DNA of 64,000 nt from Actinoplanes ianthinogenes (lineage in GTDB: Bacteria; Actinomycetota; Actinomycetes; Mycobacteriales; Micromonosporaceae): contig NZ_AP023356.1 in assembly GCF_018324205.1 (NCBI RefSeq), forward strand, positions 4,295,501-4,359,500. The letters are read 5' to 3'. Position 1 is the stretch's first letter. Each line of letters opens with the position of its first letter. The position numbers and the translations under genes are program-made. The notes beneath the pieces were generated by a model. The model did not search any database. It was not told the DNA's origin and saw only the letters and a list, made by a program, of their open reading frames with translations. Positions 1 through 7,938 of this stretch are shown one piece after another.

Positions 1-1
1 C

Positions 2-538
2 TGTGCCGGCACCCTGCACATCCGGATGGCGAACGCCGTGGACGCCAAGGTGGACGCGGTCTTCACGCTGGACGGCAAGTGGATCCGGGTCCGGCCGGGT
101 CAGTCGGCCGAGCGCACCGCCCCGGCCGGGACGACCGTGACGGTCCGGGACAACACGTTCACGACCAGCACCGGCACCTGGACCAAGCCGTCCGACTGCG
201 TCAAGCCGACGCCGCCCACCACGCCGCCGACGACCGTCCCCACGACGGCTCCGACCACCGCGCCGACGACTGCGCCGACGACCGCCCCGACGACCGCGCC
301 CACGACGGCTCCCACCACTGAGCCCACCACCGCGCCGGTCACCGAGTCGCCCTCGTCGGCCGCCCCGGTGGCGACCACCCCCGCCACGCCCACCCCGAGC
401 ACCAGCACCGAGCCCGCCCTCGCGCTCACCGGCTCCGACTCGATGCAGCTGATCTGGTACGCGATCGGCTTCCTGCTGGTCGGCGGTGGCCTGCTGATCG
501 CCGGACGCCAGGTGCGCAAAGGTCGCCACACCGTCTGA
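2..538 (+). CDS. Sortase-anchored surface protein, C-terminal part
   Basis: The reading frame is open to the left edge of the window, so only the C-terminal part (about 178 residues) is seen. After a small domain that includes a Cys comes a low-complexity stalk of PTTAPTT-type repeats (roughly residues 65-115), then LALTG, one hydrophobic segment and a basic tail (RQVRKGRHTV). LAxTG followed by a membrane segment and positive charges is the sorting signal of class E sortases in high-GC actinobacteria, so the protein is probably attached to the cell wall with the Thr/Pro stalk spanning it. The function of the exposed part cannot be told from this fragment. A 14-bp hairpin follows the stop codon. 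Confidence 0.8.
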   Translation, partial: CAGTLHIRMANAVDAKVDAVFTLDGKWIRVRPGQSAERTAPAGTTVTVRDNTFTTSTGTWTKPSDCVKPTPPTTPPTTVPTTAPTTAPTTAPTTAPTTAPTTAPTTEPTTAPVTESPSSAAPVATTPATPTPSTSTEPALALTGSDSMQLIWYAIGFLLVGGGLLIAGRQVRKGRHTV

Positions 539-550
539 GCAAGCCTGAGT

Positions 551-584
551 CGAAGCGGAGGCCGGGCACACGGCCTCCGCTTCG
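551..584. terminator. Bidirectional hairpin between convergent genes
   Basis: A perfect 14-bp inverted repeat (551-564 with 571-584, 6-base loop) lies exactly between the stop codon of the surface protein and the stop codon of the convergent 2H phosphoesterase gene. There is no clear T tract, as is common in high-GC actinobacteria. It probably ends transcription from both sides. Confidence 0.75.
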
Positions 585-1094
585 TCATAGGGGATGCGCG
601 ATGTCGTTCGCGTGGTCGGCGATCGCCGCCCCGGTCACCGTCGCGGACAGCGGCAGGATCTCCAGGCAGCGGCGGATCGCCGGGGCCATCATCGGGTTCG
701 GCACCCGCAGCGACACGGTGCAGTGCGGCACCCAGCGTCCCGGCTGATAGTGCTCCCAGATCTCCACCCCGCCGGCGGCCAGCCGCTCGTGCACCGCGCG
801 ATGGTGGTCCAGCAGCTCCCCGGTCATGGTGACGCCGAGCCAGAGCACCCGGCCCACGAACTGCCCGACGAAATCCATCTGCACGGTGATCCCACGGCCC
901 ACAGCCAGCCCGTCGAGCGCCGCGGCCGCGGCCACCGGGTCGATCGTCCGGGCGGCCGCGAGGGAGATGTGCGGGCGGTGCTTCTGGTGCAGCGACCCGA
1001 GAGTCGGGATCCCCTCCGCTTCCAGGGCACGCCACAGCGTCCGGACCCGCCGCGTGGCGTCGACGTCCAGGTACAGCTCGAGCGCCGCGACCAA
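585..1094 (-). CDS. 2H phosphoesterase / 2'-5' RNA ligase family protein
   Basis: A 169-residue protein with the two H-x-[ST] motifs that define the 2H phosphoesterase superfamily: HIS at residue 42 and HCT at residue 124. In this fold (LigT/ThpR, cyclic phosphodiesterases) the two His face each other and act on 2',3'-cyclic phosphate or 2'-5' linkages in RNA or nucleotides. The exact substrate cannot be read from the sequence. The start is a TTG codon 8 bases after the stop of the upstream gene at 1102, so the two genes are probably cotranscribed; no strong Shine-Dalgarno sequence is visible. It could equally be annotated as a general 2'-5' RNA ligase family protein. Confidence 0.8.
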   Translation of the reverse strand: MVAALELYLDVDATRRVRTLWRALEAEGIPTLGSLHQKHRPHISLAAARTIDPVAAAAALDGLAVGRGITVQMDFVGQFVGRVLWLGVTMTGELLDHHRAVHERLAAGGVEIWEHYQPGRWVPHCTVSLRVPNPMMAPAIRRCLEILPLSATVTGAAIADHANDIAHPL

Positions 1095-1101
1095 CCGCTG
1101 A

Positions 1102-1878
1102 TCAGGCCGTGATGGTCAGGGTGACCGGCTTGCTGAGAATCTGGTCCAGGCGGCCGCGCAGCTGATACTGCCCGGCTTCCGGGGCCGGACCGGCGGCGAC
1201 GGAACCACTGCACGCACTGGACTGGCGGCCGTTCCAGGTGATGTTCCACTCGCGCTCGGCGCCGGGCGCGAACGACTGAACGTCGCTGCCCTTGGCCGTG
1301 CTGCACTTGTCCGACGACCAGACCTTCTGCGCGCCCTGGTCGAGGTAGAGCTCCTGCGGGTCGGCGCCGACGTCACGGGTGCACGTACGCGTACCGACGT
1401 TCTTGATCTTCAAGGTGATCGCCAGTGGCACGCCGCGCTTGATCGTGGTGGCCGCGGGCACCGGCGTCACCAGCATCTCGGCGTCCGCGCAGGAACCGTC
1501 GGCCGGCTCGTTGACGTTGGTGTTGCTCCCGGTCCCGTTGATGCTCCCGGTGGTCGGCAGCAGGCCGCTGCCATCGCCACCGGGCAACGTCCCCTGGGAC
1601 TGCACGGCATCCGGGTCCGGGTAGGACTGTCCACCGGGCGGCGCCGAGTCGAGCAGGCCGGACGGGGCGGGCGACGCCGTGGCCGACGTCTTGGCCGGGG
1701 CCGGTGTCGGGAGCGACGATGACGCGTTCTTGGTGTTCGGCGTCTTGTCGTCCTCATGGGAACACGCCACGAACCACACGATGATGCCCAGCAGCAGGGC
1801 GCCGAGCACGACCGCACGCCGCCGCCAGTAGACCGCGGGTGGGAGGGGACCAACCGTCGCACGCATGATGTGGCCCAC
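1102..1878 (-). CDS. Membrane-anchored secreted protein with a beta-type C-terminal domain
   Basis: A 258-residue protein with a short cytoplasmic N-terminus, one membrane segment (about residues 20-40), a Pro/Ser/Thr/Ala-rich linker to about residue 130, and an extracytoplasmic domain with four Cys (seen in CADAE, RTCTRD, DKCST, SACSG) that probably form disulfides. The C-terminal pattern of alternating strands (VPLAITLKIKN, REWNITWNG) resembles Ig-like or DUF4232-type domains of actinobacterial envelope proteins. No enzyme motif is visible. The start is GTG 1878 or ATG 1866 (residue 5); the choice is open. It lies upstream of, and probably in the same transcript as, the 2H phosphoesterase. 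Confidence 0.7.
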   Translation of the reverse strand: MGHIMRATVGPLPPAVYWRRRAVVLGALLLGIIVWFVACSHEDDKTPNTKNASSSLPTPAPAKTSATASPAPSGLLDSAPPGGQSYPDPDAVQSQGTLPGGDGSGLLPTTGSINGTGSNTNVNEPADGSCADAEMLVTPVPAATTIKRGVPLAITLKIKNVGTRTCTRDVGADPQELYLDQGAQKVWSSDKCSTAKGSDVQSFAPGAEREWNITWNGRQSSACSGSVAAGPAPEAGQYQLRGRLDQILSKPVTLTITA

Positions 1879-1949
1879 CGTAAACCCATCGACCCGTGGA
1901 TGAAGGGCACGACGCGCCGGGCAACCGACACCAACTTGAGGAACGCTCG

Positions 1950-2447
1950 TTAGAGATAGACCTTGCGCTGGTAGATCGCGTGCGCACCGGCCACCCGATC
2001 GAGGAACAGCTTTCCGGCGCAGTGATCGATCTCATGCTGCAACGCGCGGGCCTCGAAGGCGTCGGTGGTCAGCGTGACCGCCTCGCCGGTGCCCGGCCGC
2101 AGCCCCGCCACCACGATCCGGCCGGCCCGTTTCACGTCACCGGTCAGGTCGGGCACCGACATGCAGCCCTCCCGCCCGGGCCGCCACCGGCTCGCCTCCA
2201 GGACCTTGGCGTTGCAGAGCACGAACGTGCCGTGCGTGGTGGCCGCCTTCGGGTGCCCGGTGACGTCCACGCAGAACACCTGCGCGGAGACGCCGATCTG
2301 CGGGGCGGCCAGCCCGACGCACCCGGGCGAGGCCCGCATGATGGCCACCAGTTCGTCGGCGAGCTCGACGATCTCCGGGTCGGCCGGGTCCACCTCCGCG
2401 GCGACCGTGCTCAGGACACTGGCCGGCGCGGTCACCACCGCCCTCAC
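1950..2447 (-). CDS. def: Peptide deformylase
   Basis: A 165-residue metalloenzyme that removes the N-formyl group from nascent proteins. All three family motifs are present: CVGLAAPQ (residues 43-50; GxGxAAxQ type), EGCMS (93-97, Cys95 a metal ligand) and QHEIDH (137-142, His138 and His142 metal ligands, Glu139 catalytic). The start is GTG 2447 in a GTGA overlap with the stop of the upstream ACT-domain gene, so the two are translationally coupled. Methionine replaces the usual Leu in EGCLS, a conservative change. Length is on the short side of the family but nothing essential is missing. Confidence 0.92.
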   Translation of the reverse strand: MRAVVTAPASVLSTVAAEVDPADPEIVELADELVAIMRASPGCVGLAAPQIGVSAQVFCVDVTGHPKAATTHGTFVLCNAKVLEASRWRPGREGCMSVPDLTGDVKRAGRIVVAGLRPGTGEAVTLTTDAFEARALQHEIDHCAGKLFLDRVAGAHAIYQRKVYL

Positions 2448-2941
2448 AGAAGCTCCGACTCGGCGCGGCGCAACGTCACCTCGACGCCGAGCTCGGCGCC
2501 GGCCACCGCGAGCTGCTCGGTCAGCTCGTCGGCCCGGCCGGGTGGCAGGTCCACCTCGGCGACCAGGACGTAGAGCGGCCCGGTGAGGCGGGTGGTCAGG
2601 TCGGTGATGTTGCCGCCGGCCGCGGCGACCACGCGGGTGACCGCGGCGACGATGCCCAGCCGGTCCGCGCCGTGCACGCTGACCAGATAGGGCTCGCCGG
2701 TCGTGGCGGCGGCCTCCGGCTCCACCTCGCGCACCGAGGTGAGCAGCCCGATCCCGGCCAGCGCCGCCTCGGCTTCCGCGGCGGGCGTCCCGGTGCAGAT
2801 CAGGGTCATCGCGAAGTGTCCGCGCAACCGGGTCATCGTCGAGTCGGTCAGGTTGGCGCCGGCCGCGGCGAGCGCCTCGGCCACGTCGGCGACGATGCCG
2901 GTCCGGTCCGGCCCGATGACGGTGATGGCGAGCTCATGCAC
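2444..2941 (-). CDS. Tandem ACT-domain regulatory protein (GcvR-like)
   Basis: A 165-residue protein made of two ACT domains (about residues 5-75 and 85-160), each opening with a ligand-type turn (GPDRTGIV; GADRLGIV). This is the architecture of GcvR-type glycine cleavage regulators, which bind amino acids and act through partner proteins rather than DNA. The start is placed at GTG 2941 because the ACT fold begins there (VHELAITVIGPDRTG) and because it gives a normal 165-residue protein; a longer frame upstream only mirrors mutY on the other strand. It overlaps def by four bases and its start lies 21 bases from that of divergent mutY. Confidence 0.83.
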   Translation of the reverse strand: MHELAITVIGPDRTGIVADVAEALAAAGANLTDSTMTRLRGHFAMTLICTGTPAAEAEAALAGIGLLTSVREVEPEAAATTGEPYLVSVHGADRLGIVAAVTRVVAAAGGNITDLTTRLTGPLYVLVAEVDLPPGRADELTEQLAVAGAELGVEVTLRRAESELL

Positions 2942-2962
2942 CCACTTACAGTAGGTCCTGCT

Positions 2963-3862
2963 ATGACTCTCGCCGACGAAGCCATCAACTGGTACGACGC
3001 CAACGCCCGCGATCTCGCGTGGCGCCAACCGGAAACCACTCCCTGGGGTGTCCTGGTCAGCGAGGTGATGCTCCAGCAGACCCCGGTGGTCCGGGTGGAG
3101 CCCGCCTGGCGATCCTGGATGACCCGCTGGCCCACCCCGGCCGACCTGGCCGCCGAGCCGCAGTCCGAGGCGATCCGGATGTGGGGCCGGCTCGGGTACC
3201 CCCGGCGGGCGATGCGGTTGCACGCCTGCGCCCAGGCGATCGTGGAGCGGCACGGCGGGATCGTGCCGGACGATCTCGACCAACTGCTCGCGCTGCCCGG
3301 GGTGGGGACGTACACCGGACGCGCGGTCGCGACGTTCGCTTACGGTCAGCGTCACCCGGTGGTGGACACCAACGTACGCCGGGTCGTCTCCCGCGTCGTC
3401 GAAGGCAAGCCGGACGCGGGCCCGGCGACCACCACGGCCGACCTGGTCGCCATGGCGGAGCTGCTGCCCGAGGAGCCGGCCCGCGCGGCCCGGGCGAGCA
3501 TCGCGTTCATGGAGCTGGGCGCGATCGTCTGCACCGCCCGCGCGCCGAAGTGCGTGGACTGCCCGTTCCACGACGTCTGCGCGTGGCGGCTGACCGGCCT
3601 GCCGCTGCCGGAGGGGCCGAGCCGCAAGCCGCAGCGTTACGCCGGCACCGATCGGCAGGTCCGCGGCCTGCTGCTGGAGGTGCTGCGGCACGCCACCGGG
3701 CCGGTCCCCCGGCAGCGCCTGGACGTGGTCTGGACCGACGAGGTGCAACGCGCCCGGGCGCTCGCCGGGCTGGTCGAGGACGGTCTGGTGCAGGCGCTGG
3801 GCGCGGATGACTTCGTGCTGGCCGGCGACGCGCCGCGTGGCGAGGTCCATCGATTGTCATAG
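2963..3862 (+). CDS. mutY: A/G-specific adenine DNA glycosylase MutY
   Basis: A 299-residue glycosylase that removes adenine mispaired with 8-oxoguanine. Seen: SEVMLQQTP with the catalytic Glu (residue 34), a helix-hairpin-helix around LPGVGTYTGRA, the catalytic Asp in HPVVDTNVRR, and the 4Fe-4S ligand pattern C-x6-C-x2-C-x5-C (CTARAPKCVDCPFHDVC). The C-terminal 8-oxoG recognition domain is short, as in actinobacterial MutY. ATG 2963 is chosen because it starts just before the catalytic domain. No Shine-Dalgarno sequence is visible in the 21 bases before it, so translation may be leaderless. Its end overlaps the convergent DUF4291 gene by six bases. Confidence 0.93.
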   Translation: MTLADEAINWYDANARDLAWRQPETTPWGVLVSEVMLQQTPVVRVEPAWRSWMTRWPTPADLAAEPQSEAIRMWGRLGYPRRAMRLHACAQAIVERHGGIVPDDLDQLLALPGVGTYTGRAVATFAYGQRHPVVDTNVRRVVSRVVEGKPDAGPATTTADLVAMAELLPEEPARAARASIAFMELGAIVCTARAPKCVDCPFHDVCAWRLTGLPLPEGPSRKPQRYAGTDRQVRGLLLEVLRHATGPVPRQRLDVVWTDEVQRARALAGLVEDGLVQALGADDFVLAGDAPRGEVHRLS

Positions 3863-4408
3863 CGGGTAAACGCGTTCGGGCGGCAGCAGTCGTGCCGCCC
3901 GGTCGTCGTCACCCGCGTCCAGGTGCCCCCGGATCTCCCGGACCAGGCCGGTCACGTCGGTGATCCCGGTGATCCACTCGTCGACGTAGCGATCCACCGC
4001 CACCCCGCCGATGCCCAGCTGCAACGACCGGTACGGCAACTCCCGCAACCGCAGGTCCCGTTCCGGATCCCACTGCACCCGGGTCGGCGCCTGCTTGAGC
4101 GCCCGCTGCCAGTCGGCGCGGCTCGGATACTCACCCGGCTTGTAGCCGCTCCGCACGGCGTTGGCCAGCGCCCAGTCGAAGCCCGCCCGGGTGATCGAGA
4201 CCGCGAGGACGTGCTCCTGACCCTGTTTGGTGGCCCAGCCGCAGCGGTACATCATCCACAGGAAACTGGGCTTGATCCAGGTCATCCGGTCACGTTTGAA
4301 CGGCGGCACGAACCGGCCGGCCCGCACCGCCGGCACCGCGATGGCCGGCGAGTACGCCTGATAGACGGTGATGGTGTGGTCGTCGTAGACCGCCCGGATC
4401 TCGCGCAT
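3857..4408 (-). CDS. DUF4291 family protein
   Basis: A 183-residue protein that matches the DUF4291 family from its first residues (MREIRAVYDDHTITVYQAYS) through the typical RMTWIKPSFLWMMYR motif. The family is widespread in bacteria and some fungi and has no established function; its size, about 190 residues, is matched here. ATG 4408 is chosen because the family's conserved start falls there; the open frame upstream is a shadow of the next gene. The stop overlaps the 3' end of mutY by six bases, so the two transcripts are antisense at their ends. Confidence 0.85.
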   Translation of the reverse strand: MREIRAVYDDHTITVYQAYSPAIAVPAVRAGRFVPPFKRDRMTWIKPSFLWMMYRCGWATKQGQEHVLAVSITRAGFDWALANAVRSGYKPGEYPSRADWQRALKQAPTRVQWDPERDLRLRELPYRSLQLGIGGVAVDRYVDEWITGITDVTGLVREIRGHLDAGDDDRAARLLPPERVYPL

Positions 4409-4425
4409 CCGCCCATCATCGACGG

Positions 4426-4950
4426 TCAGATCTGGTGCAGCCAGGCAATAAAGAAGGCCACCTCGGCGGCCACGCAGAGGATCGCGACCGGCAGCACCCA
4501 CGCGCCACCCGGCTCGCCGGCCAGCCGGGCCGTCCAGCGACGGTGCAGGGCCGCGATCCCGATCAGGGCGGCGATCCCGGCCGCCGCGATCGGGATGCTG
4601 ATCAGGAAGTGGACCAGCCAGGCGCCGCCGCGGCTGGGACCACCCCAGGACGTGTCGTAGGGACCGGGATCGACCCATCCGTAGAAGAGACCCCGGGCCA
4701 CCACGATCACCTCGACGGCCAGCGGGATCAGCGTCAGCAGGCCGAGCAGCAGGCCCATCACCGCGTTGGCGGCCACCGGCAGGAACCGGCCGCGCAGCTC
4801 GGGCGGCGGGCCGAGGCGGCTCTGCCAGCCGGTGGCGAGACGGTCCGCGGTCGCCGGTCGGCCGGCGACGAGCAGCCCCAGGCTCGCGGCGCTGACCGGC
4901 GTGAGGCCGGCGCTGTAGAGGACGGCTTGTCCGATGCGATGCGCGTTCAT
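4426..4950 (-). CDS. Polytopic membrane protein of unknown function
   Basis: A 174-residue hydrophobic protein with about three to four membrane segments (around residues 15-30, 57-85, 112-135 and 148-170). No motif that I recognise. It ends 17 bases before the DUF4291 gene on the same strand and is probably cotranscribed with it. The start is ATG 4950. Confidence 0.65.
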   Translation of the reverse strand: MNAHRIGQAVLYSAGLTPVSAASLGLLVAGRPATADRLATGWQSRLGPPPELRGRFLPVAANAVMGLLLGLLTLIPLAVEVIVVARGLFYGWVDPGPYDTSWGGPSRGGAWLVHFLISIPIAAAGIAALIGIAALHRRWTARLAGEPGGAWVLPVAILCVAAEVAFFIAWLHQI

Positions 4951-5029
4951 GCATCGGAAGCTATGGATCGGGCCGGATCGGCCGCATCACCCCACGGTCC
5001 TCATCCGCGAGTCGTACCCGGGTATGACA

Positions 5030-5058
5030 CGGCCCGGCCCTCGATGAGGGCCGGGCCG
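5030..5058 (-). terminator. Hairpin downstream of clpC
   Basis: A perfect 13-bp GC-rich stem (5030-5042 with 5046-5058) and a 3-base loop, 16 bases after the clpC stop codon. No T tract follows on the minus strand, which is usual for actinobacterial terminators. Confidence 0.75.
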
Positions 5059-5073
5059 GTGGTGCTCAGCGCG

Positions 5074-7596
5074 TCACTCCTCGCCGGTGGCCGCTCCGAG
5101 GTCGGCCGGCACCGCGTCGGGCACGGCGCTCGCCTTCTCGGCTCCGCGGAAGACCAGCTTGGACTTCTCGACGTTGGCCGGGTCGCCCTCGCAGTCGACG
5201 ACGACGATCTGGCCGGGGCGCAGCTCGTTGAACAGGATCTGCTCGGACAGGGTGTCCTCCAGCTCGCGCTGGATCGTGCGGCGCAACGGCCGGGCGCCCA
5301 GGACCGGGTCGAAGCCCTTCTTCGCCAGGTACTTCTTGGCGTTGTCGGTCAGCTCGAGGCCCATGTCCTTGTTCTTCAGCTGGCCCTCGATGCGCGAGGT
5401 GAAGATGTCGACGATCTGCAGGATCTCCTGCTCACGCAGCTGGTGGAAGACGATCGTGTCGTCGATACGGTTCAGGAACTCCGGCCGGAAGTGCTGCTTG
5501 AGCTCGTCGTTGACCTTGACCTTCATCCGGTCGTAGTTGCTCTCGGTGTCCTCCGAGGCCTGGAAGCCCAGCGACACCGCCTTGGCCACATCCCGGGTGC
5601 CGAGGTTGGTGGTCAGGATGATCACCGTGTTCTTGAAGTCCACGATCCGGCCCTGACCATCGGTCAGCCGGCCGTCCTCCAGGATTTGCAACAGCGTGTT
5701 GAACACATCCGGGTGGGCCTTCTCGATCTCGTCGAACAGCACCACGCTGAACGGCTTGCGCCGCACCTTTTCGGTCAGCTGCCCGCCCTCGTCGTAACCG
5801 ACGTACCCGGGAGGGGCACCGACCAGCCGCGACACCGTGTACCGGTCGTGGAACTCGGACATGTCCAGCTGGATCAGCGCGTCCTCGGAGCCGAACAGGA
5901 ACTCCGCCAGGGCCTTGGACAGCTCGGTCTTACCGACACCGGACGGGCCGGCGAAGATGAACGAGCCGGACGGCCGCTTCGGGTCCTTCAACCCGGCCCG
6001 GGTCCGCCGGATCGCCTTGGAGACCGCCTTGACCGCGTCCTCCTGGCCGATGACGCGCTTGTGCAGCTCGTCCTCCATGCGCAGCAGCCGCGAGGTCTCC
6101 TCCTCGGTCAGCTTGTAGACCGGAATACCGGTCCAGTTGCCCAGCACCTCGGCGATCTGCTCGTCGTCGACCTCGGACACCACGTCCAGGTCGCCGGCCT
6201 TCCACTCCTTCTCCCGCTGCGCCTTCTGGCCCAGCAGCTGCTTCTCCTTGTCGCGCAGCTGCGCGGCCCGCTCGAAGTCCTGCGCGTCGATCGCGGACTC
6301 CTTGTCCCGGCGGACCTGGGCGATGCGCTCGTCGAAGTCGCGCAGGTCCGGCGGCGCGGTCATCCGGCGGATCCGCATCCGCGCGCCGGCCTCGTCGATG
6401 AGGTCGATCGCCTTGTCCGGCAGGAACCGGTCGGAGATGTACCGGTCGGCCAGCGTCGCGGCGGCCACCAGGGCGGCGTCGGTGATGCTGATCCGGTGGT
6501 GCGCCTCGTAGCGGTCGCGGAGGCCCTTGAGGATCTCGATGGTGTGCGCCAGCGACGGCTCGCCGACCTGGATGGGCTGGAAGCGGCGCTCGAGCGCGGC
6601 GTCCTTCTCCAGGTGCTTGCGGTACTCGTCGAGGGTGGTGGCGCCGATGGTCTGGAGCTCGCCGCGGGCCAGCATGGGCTTGAGGATCGAGGCGGCGTCG
6701 ATCGCGCCCTCGGCGGCGCCCGCGCCGACCAGGGTGTGGATCTCGTCGATGAACAGGATGATGTCGCCGCGGGTGCGGATCTCCTTGAGCACCTTCTTCA
6801 GGCGCTCCTCGAAGTCACCGCGGTAACGCGAGCCGGCGACCAGCGCGCCCAGGTCGAGGGTGTAGAGCTGCTTGTCCTTCAGCGTCTCGGGCACCTCGCC
6901 CTTGACGATGGACTGGGACAGGCCCTCGACGACGGCGGTCTTGCCGACGCCCGGCTCGCCGATCAGCACCGGGTTGTTCTTGGTGCGGCGGGACAGCACC
7001 TGCATGACCCGCTCGATTTCCTTCTCCCGGCCGATGACCGGGTCGAGCTTGCCCTCCCGGGCGGCCTGCGTCAGGTTGCGTCCGAACTGGTCGAGGACCA
7101 GCGAAGTGGACGGAGCAGCCTCGCCGGTGGCGGTGCCCGCGGCGGCCGGCTCCTTGCCCTGGTAACCGGAGAGCAGCTGGATCACCTGCTGGCGGACCCG
7201 GTTCAGGTCGGCGCCGAGCTTGACCAGGACCTGGGCGGCGACGCCCTCACCCTCGCGGATCAGGCCGAGCAGGATGTGCTCGGTGCCGATGTAGTTGTGG
7301 CCCAGCTGGAGCGCCTCACGCAGGGACAGCTCCAGCACCTTTTTCGCCCGCGGCGTGAACGGGATGTGCCCGCTCGGTGCCTGCTGGCCCTGGCCGATGA
7401 TCTCCTCGACCTGCTGACGGACTCCCTCCAGGGAGATGCCCAGACTCTCCAGAGCCTTGGCGGCGACACCCTCGCCCTCGTGGATCAGGCCGAGAAGGAT
7501 GTGCTCCGTCCCGATGTAGTTGTGGTTGAGCATCCGGGCCTCTTCTTGGGCCAGGACGACAACCCGTCGCGCTCGGTCGGTGAACCGCTCGAACAT
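5074..7596 (-). CDS. clpC: AAA+ unfoldase ClpC
   Basis: An 840-residue Hsp100 unfoldase that feeds proteins to ClpP. Order of domains: two Clp-N repeats (about 1-145, each with the NYIGTEHILLGLI motif), first AAA+ module with Walker A GEPGVGKTAVV near residue 210, a UVR-type middle domain (EKESAIDAQDFERAAQLRDK region), second AAA+ module with GPSGVGKTEL near residue 550, and the D2-small domain. ATG 7596 (MFERFTDRARR) is the family start; the longer open frame upstream covers only the promoter region. Neighbour lsr2 precedes it on the same strand, as in Mycobacterium, but a strong terminator separates them, so clpC has its own promoter. Confidence 0.96.
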   Translation of the reverse strand: MFERFTDRARRVVVLAQEEARMLNHNYIGTEHILLGLIHEGEGVAAKALESLGISLEGVRQQVEEIIGQGQQAPSGHIPFTPRAKKVLELSLREALQLGHNYIGTEHILLGLIREGEGVAAQVLVKLGADLNRVRQQVIQLLSGYQGKEPAAAGTATGEAAPSTSLVLDQFGRNLTQAAREGKLDPVIGREKEIERVMQVLSRRTKNNPVLIGEPGVGKTAVVEGLSQSIVKGEVPETLKDKQLYTLDLGALVAGSRYRGDFEERLKKVLKEIRTRGDIILFIDEIHTLVGAGAAEGAIDAASILKPMLARGELQTIGATTLDEYRKHLEKDAALERRFQPIQVGEPSLAHTIEILKGLRDRYEAHHRISITDAALVAAATLADRYISDRFLPDKAIDLIDEAGARMRIRRMTAPPDLRDFDERIAQVRRDKESAIDAQDFERAAQLRDKEKQLLGQKAQREKEWKAGDLDVVSEVDDEQIAEVLGNWTGIPVYKLTEEETSRLLRMEDELHKRVIGQEDAVKAVSKAIRRTRAGLKDPKRPSGSFIFAGPSGVGKTELSKALAEFLFGSEDALIQLDMSEFHDRYTVSRLVGAPPGYVGYDEGGQLTEKVRRKPFSVVLFDEIEKAHPDVFNTLLQILEDGRLTDGQGRIVDFKNTVIILTTNLGTRDVAKAVSLGFQASEDTESNYDRMKVKVNDELKQHFRPEFLNRIDDTIVFHQLREQEILQIVDIFTSRIEGQLKNKDMGLELTDNAKKYLAKKGFDPVLGARPLRRTIQRELEDTLSEQILFNELRPGQIVVVDCEGDPANVEKSKLVFRGAEKASAVPDAVPADLGAATGEE

Positions 7597-7753
7597 GCCC
7601 TCGTGCTCCTCACGTGCCGTGCGCCCATGCTGAACCTGTCTCAACAACTGGCGGGGCCAGCGCACGGGCATCGGTGATGCCCGTGCTGTAACTCTATCGC
7701 CGCCGGGAGGATCCGCTGGGCCCTCGGAGCCCCTCGAAACCGTCCGCAACGTT

Positions 7754-7780
7754 GATATAGCCAACTTCGCACGCTCAGCG
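7754..7780 (-). promoter_or_regulatory. Possible clpC promoter with ClgR-like operator
   Basis: On the minus strand GCACGCTCAGCG complementary context contains CGCTCAGCG (7772-7780 on plus). From memory the Streptomyces ClgR consensus is GTTCGCYNRGCG; the plus-strand 12-mer at 7769-7780 matches 10 of 12 positions. A -10-like TATATC lies at 7759-7754 on the minus strand, so the operator would overlap the poor -35 region, a position suited to an activator. ClgR is known to activate clp genes in actinobacteria. The assignment rests on motif matching only. Confidence 0.4.
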
Positions 7781-7836
7781 GCTCTTCCCCCACCCGAACG
7801 TGTACGCGCACAGCGAAATCCCCACGGTCCACAGCC

Positions 7837-7879
7837 TGTGGACAACCGGCCTGTGCCTGTGGATAGCGCCTGTGGATAA
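7837..7879. promoter_or_regulatory. Cluster of three DnaA-box-like 9-mers
   Basis: Three direct copies of GCCTGTGGAYA: TGTGGACAA (7837-7845), TGTGGATAG (7858-7866) and TGTGGATAA (7871-7879). Read on the minus strand these are TTGTCCACA, CTATCCACA and TTATCCACA, that is two perfect and one near-perfect DnaA boxes. A fourth, inverted partial box (GGTCCACAG) precedes the first and forms a 17-base palindrome with it. The cluster sits between the lsr2 terminator and the clpC promoter. Confidence 0.6.
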
Positions 7880-7893
7880 CGGTGCGGAGAGCG

Positions 7894-7930
7894 CGAAGAG
7901 GGCGTACCGATGATCGGTACGCCCTCTTCG
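7894..7930 (-). terminator. Strong hairpin downstream of lsr2
   Basis: A perfect 17-bp stem (7894-7910 with 7914-7930) with a TGA loop, starting nine bases after the lsr2 stop codon. It separates lsr2 from clpC. Confidence 0.85.
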
Positions 7931-7938
7931 GGAGTAGC

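Noticed and set aside
4435..7677. 1080-codon plus-strand frame opposite clpC
   Set aside because: Shadow of clpC caused by high GC; the clpC strand has all catalytic motifs.
7837..7879. Chromosomal replication origin
   Set aside because: Only three or four boxes, no AT-rich unwinding region, and no dnaA, dnaN or recF nearby.
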